Assembly: GCF_036324505.1 (NCBI RefSeq)
Contig: NC_086350.1
Span: forward strand, 13,810,032 to 13,874,031
DNA: 64,000 nt
Reading direction: 5' to 3'
Source: Eleginops maclovinus
Taxonomy: Eukaryota > Chordata > Actinopteri > Perciformes > Eleginopidae
The translations under genes and the position numbers were made by a program. Shown piece after piece: positions 61,729 to 64,000 of the stretch. The number at the start of each line of letters is the position of its first letter. The stretch's first letter is position 1. The notes under the pieces were generated by a model. The model made no database searches. It had not been told where the DNA came from and worked only from the letters and a program-made list of their open reading frames with translations.

Positions 61729-64000
61729 ACTGTCTCACCGCCCCCTCTCCCTCCATCTCTAAACCCTCCCTCACCTTCTCCCTCCCACTCGCTTACATAC
61801 ATCAAGGCAACAAACATATTATAATATCATTTTTTAATTCGTGTTTTTCACTAATATAATGAATATGCTCACTTTTTACAATTCTACTCCTTTTAAGGAG
61901 CGTGTTGGGAAAAGAATGAGCCAAGATTAGATAATGAAGTCACATGCATTTCTGTTCCCACAGTCTGAGCAATGACTCAGTGCCTGTAGGCTCTCCTATG
62001 AGCGACTGAAAACATGGAGGGATGTTTTGGAACACGAGCGAGCCAATCCCAATCATCGGTGGTACCAAAGATGCATTTTCCTGCACGTGCTAGACACAAA
62101 AGGTGGGGGAGTGTGTCCTCAGAATCAAAACAAACGCAGAGGATTGCTGTAATTGTTCAAAGACACCACTAGAGGTCAATATTCATGCATTCCAGAGGCA
62201 AAACCAGTTACATAACAAAGGAGATAAACATGATCTGTGGCTGCACACCATGGAACAAAGAGGAAGCATACATCAGAACAAACATGCGTGATGGACAAAG
62301 CGGAATATGTTGACAAAAGACAATACTACTACAGTAGTAGTGATGGGTAATCCCTTCTAATCTGAGATGAGTAACCTTTTAAAAATTCTGTTTACTAAAT
62401 GATGCGGCCAAAGGAAATCCTAAAAGATAAACAGTCAAATCATGAATTTATCACCTTAAGTTACACAAGTTAAGGGTCAAGTTTGGAAAAGAAAGGATTC
62501 ACAAATCTGTACCAGTAAACAAGTTAACACGTTTTTTTCATCTCCATGCTGTGTCACTGGCTGTAATGTTGTTATTTGCCATTCGAGGTGCATTTTGTGT
62601 CACAGCAGGAGTGTAGCGACAGTGTTTTTAGCCTGTGCGGTGGCAGAGGTGGGCAGGAAAGCTTGTGTCTGTAATCAGGCGCTGCGTGTCAGCACACACT
62701 GGCTGTGTACATCAAAGGCGGTGTGTGTTAATGTCGCTGGTAGGGGGTCGAGGAACTTACAGACTGGCAGTGTTGTCAAAATGTCCGTTAGCTTAACACA
62801 TCTGCTCCTACTTCCTCTCTGCCCCAGGGAGAGGGGAAGTGACATAGGGAGTTCAAAAGGAACCTGCAACCTCAAATTGGAGCCCTGTAGCCCCTTAAAT
62901 TCTGCTTTATCACTGCTAGTTCTGCATGTTGTACTCAATGTCCCTTCCTTTTTCCTAATAGTGTATGTTGTTTAACCAACCACTTAAGGACACAAAGAGC
63001 CACTTCAACACAGAGTGTACATTTTGATAACTGCTAGTACATAAAAATGTACACTACAATAATCCAAACATGCCAGTGTGTTGATTATGGTGCACCGATT
63101 TAGGGACAACACTTCCTGTGGTTCCAGGAATCCCATTAAAACGGTTTGTTTATTGGTTTTGGAAAAACACCACTACAGCCCAGACAACAGGCAGACAATT
63201 AGCCTTTAGAAAAAGACCTGAATCCAGATATCCAAGGGAAACAGCGCAGCATTTGGAGGATTCAAAACATCCAAGCAATGAGGGGTAAAATGAGAGAAAA
63301 GTGGCAAAAACAATGGAAACAAAAAAGGAGAAAAAAACTGGGTCAGAGGAGAGTCTAGGAAAGGAGGAGAGAGAGTTGAAAGCAGCTCTCTTCTGTTTAC
63401 TTCCCTCTTGGCCAGACTTCTTCATGACCTGTGTATGACTCATGCACTGTGAAATGTGCAGGAAATATCCAATCAAAAACCAAATCAAAAATACCAATTC
63501 TTATAAATGTAGAGGCTGGAACTATACACAAACGTTTTGAATAAAACTCAACTCAGGCGTTTGCTTCTGTATAAATGTGAATGTATAGGAGTTTTGAGGT
63601 TTTAAAAAAAAGGTCATTGGATATTGTTTGATCAACCTGTTTGCAGTCGTGGCGGTGTGTGAGAGAGTAACCTGTGGCGGCTGCTTGCATTAGCGCTGAT
63701 AGGACGATACGAGCAGGATAAGAGTGGCTGCAGTGTGCTAAGTGATTGCATCACCGCGGCCTGGCTCTGCTATATGACACCACACAAAGACGTGCATTCA
63801 TAATACAGACTCATTTCTCAATTTCCCCCTCAACTGTCATCTTCTCCAAGTCGCCATGGAGACCTGCCATCACTCAAACTGCATTCAGTGACACAGCATT
63901 CAGGGACAGGAAGAAGCTGCTGACACTTGAAGCTCTGCAACAGCCAACACTACTTTCATCAACAGACACACACCCGTTTAATAGTTCTTATAGCTGCTAT
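61729..64000. other. Region upstream of fam107b
   Basis: 61740-61800 is a pyrimidine-rich, C-rich block that probably holds the fam107b promoter. TGACTCA-type and TGAGTCATT sequence occurs near 61970-61980. The rest to the window edge is unique-looking DNA with short ORFs I do not support. Confidence 0.45.

Noticed and set aside
62103..62291. 62-residue ORF upstream of fam107b
   Set aside because: No family resemblance and no promoter or splice context.

Overview
The window looks like a ray-finned (teleost) fish chromosome. Evidence: multi-exon vertebrate genes with GT-AG introns, many long (CA)n/(GT)n tracts, small hAT-like and TTAA-flanked non-autonomous elements, and interspersed-repeat tails of kinds common in percomorph fish. 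Seven protein-coding genes are supported by exon-by-exon translation. Names come from family motifs recalled from memory; no search was run.

Layout: (1) 65-4523 (+), 3' part of a cdhr5-like cadherin whose 5' end lies left of the window, followed by a rearranged partial copy of its last exon (4940-5213). (2) 6169-6441 (+), an unassigned 90-residue single-pass membrane ORF. (3) 7695-10094 (-), calumenin, with a non-coding first exon near 11.15 kb. (4) 12632-13983 (-), gtf3c6. (5) 14.2-19.6 kb, repeat-rich intergenic DNA. (6) 19.7-37.1 kb (+), a zinc-finger/homeobox giant of the ZFHX family, most like ZFHX2, with a probable promoter near 19.7 kb, coding exons 22.5-34.15 kb and a 3 kb 3' UTR. (7) 37.1-45.9 kb, a gene-poor interval with homeodomain/octamer motif clusters and a dense TGGCA/TGCCA (NFI half-site) cluster. 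(8) 45932-50533 (+), a photolyase/cryptochrome-family protein with an N-terminal ubiquitin-interacting motif. (9) 51626-55178 (-), gcsh, with two small transposons in its introns. (10) 57371-61728 (-), fam107b.

The genes do not form one pathway. They are unrelated vertebrate genes: brush-border adhesion, ER calcium binding, Pol III transcription, neural transcriptional regulation, flavoprotein photobiology, mitochondrial glycine cleavage and an actin-associated stress protein. Convergent pairs are cdhr5/calumenin and photolyase-like/gcsh.

The most notable item is the photolyase-like gene. It joins a helical N-terminus, a consensus-perfect UIM, a basic linker and a complete photolyase homology region. 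That region keeps the electron-transfer tryptophans, but the residue facing flavin N5 is Asp, as in plant cryptochromes, and several CPD-contacting residues are replaced. Other points are a frame conflict at the 5' end of the zfhx gene and the NFI half-site cluster at 41-42 kb.
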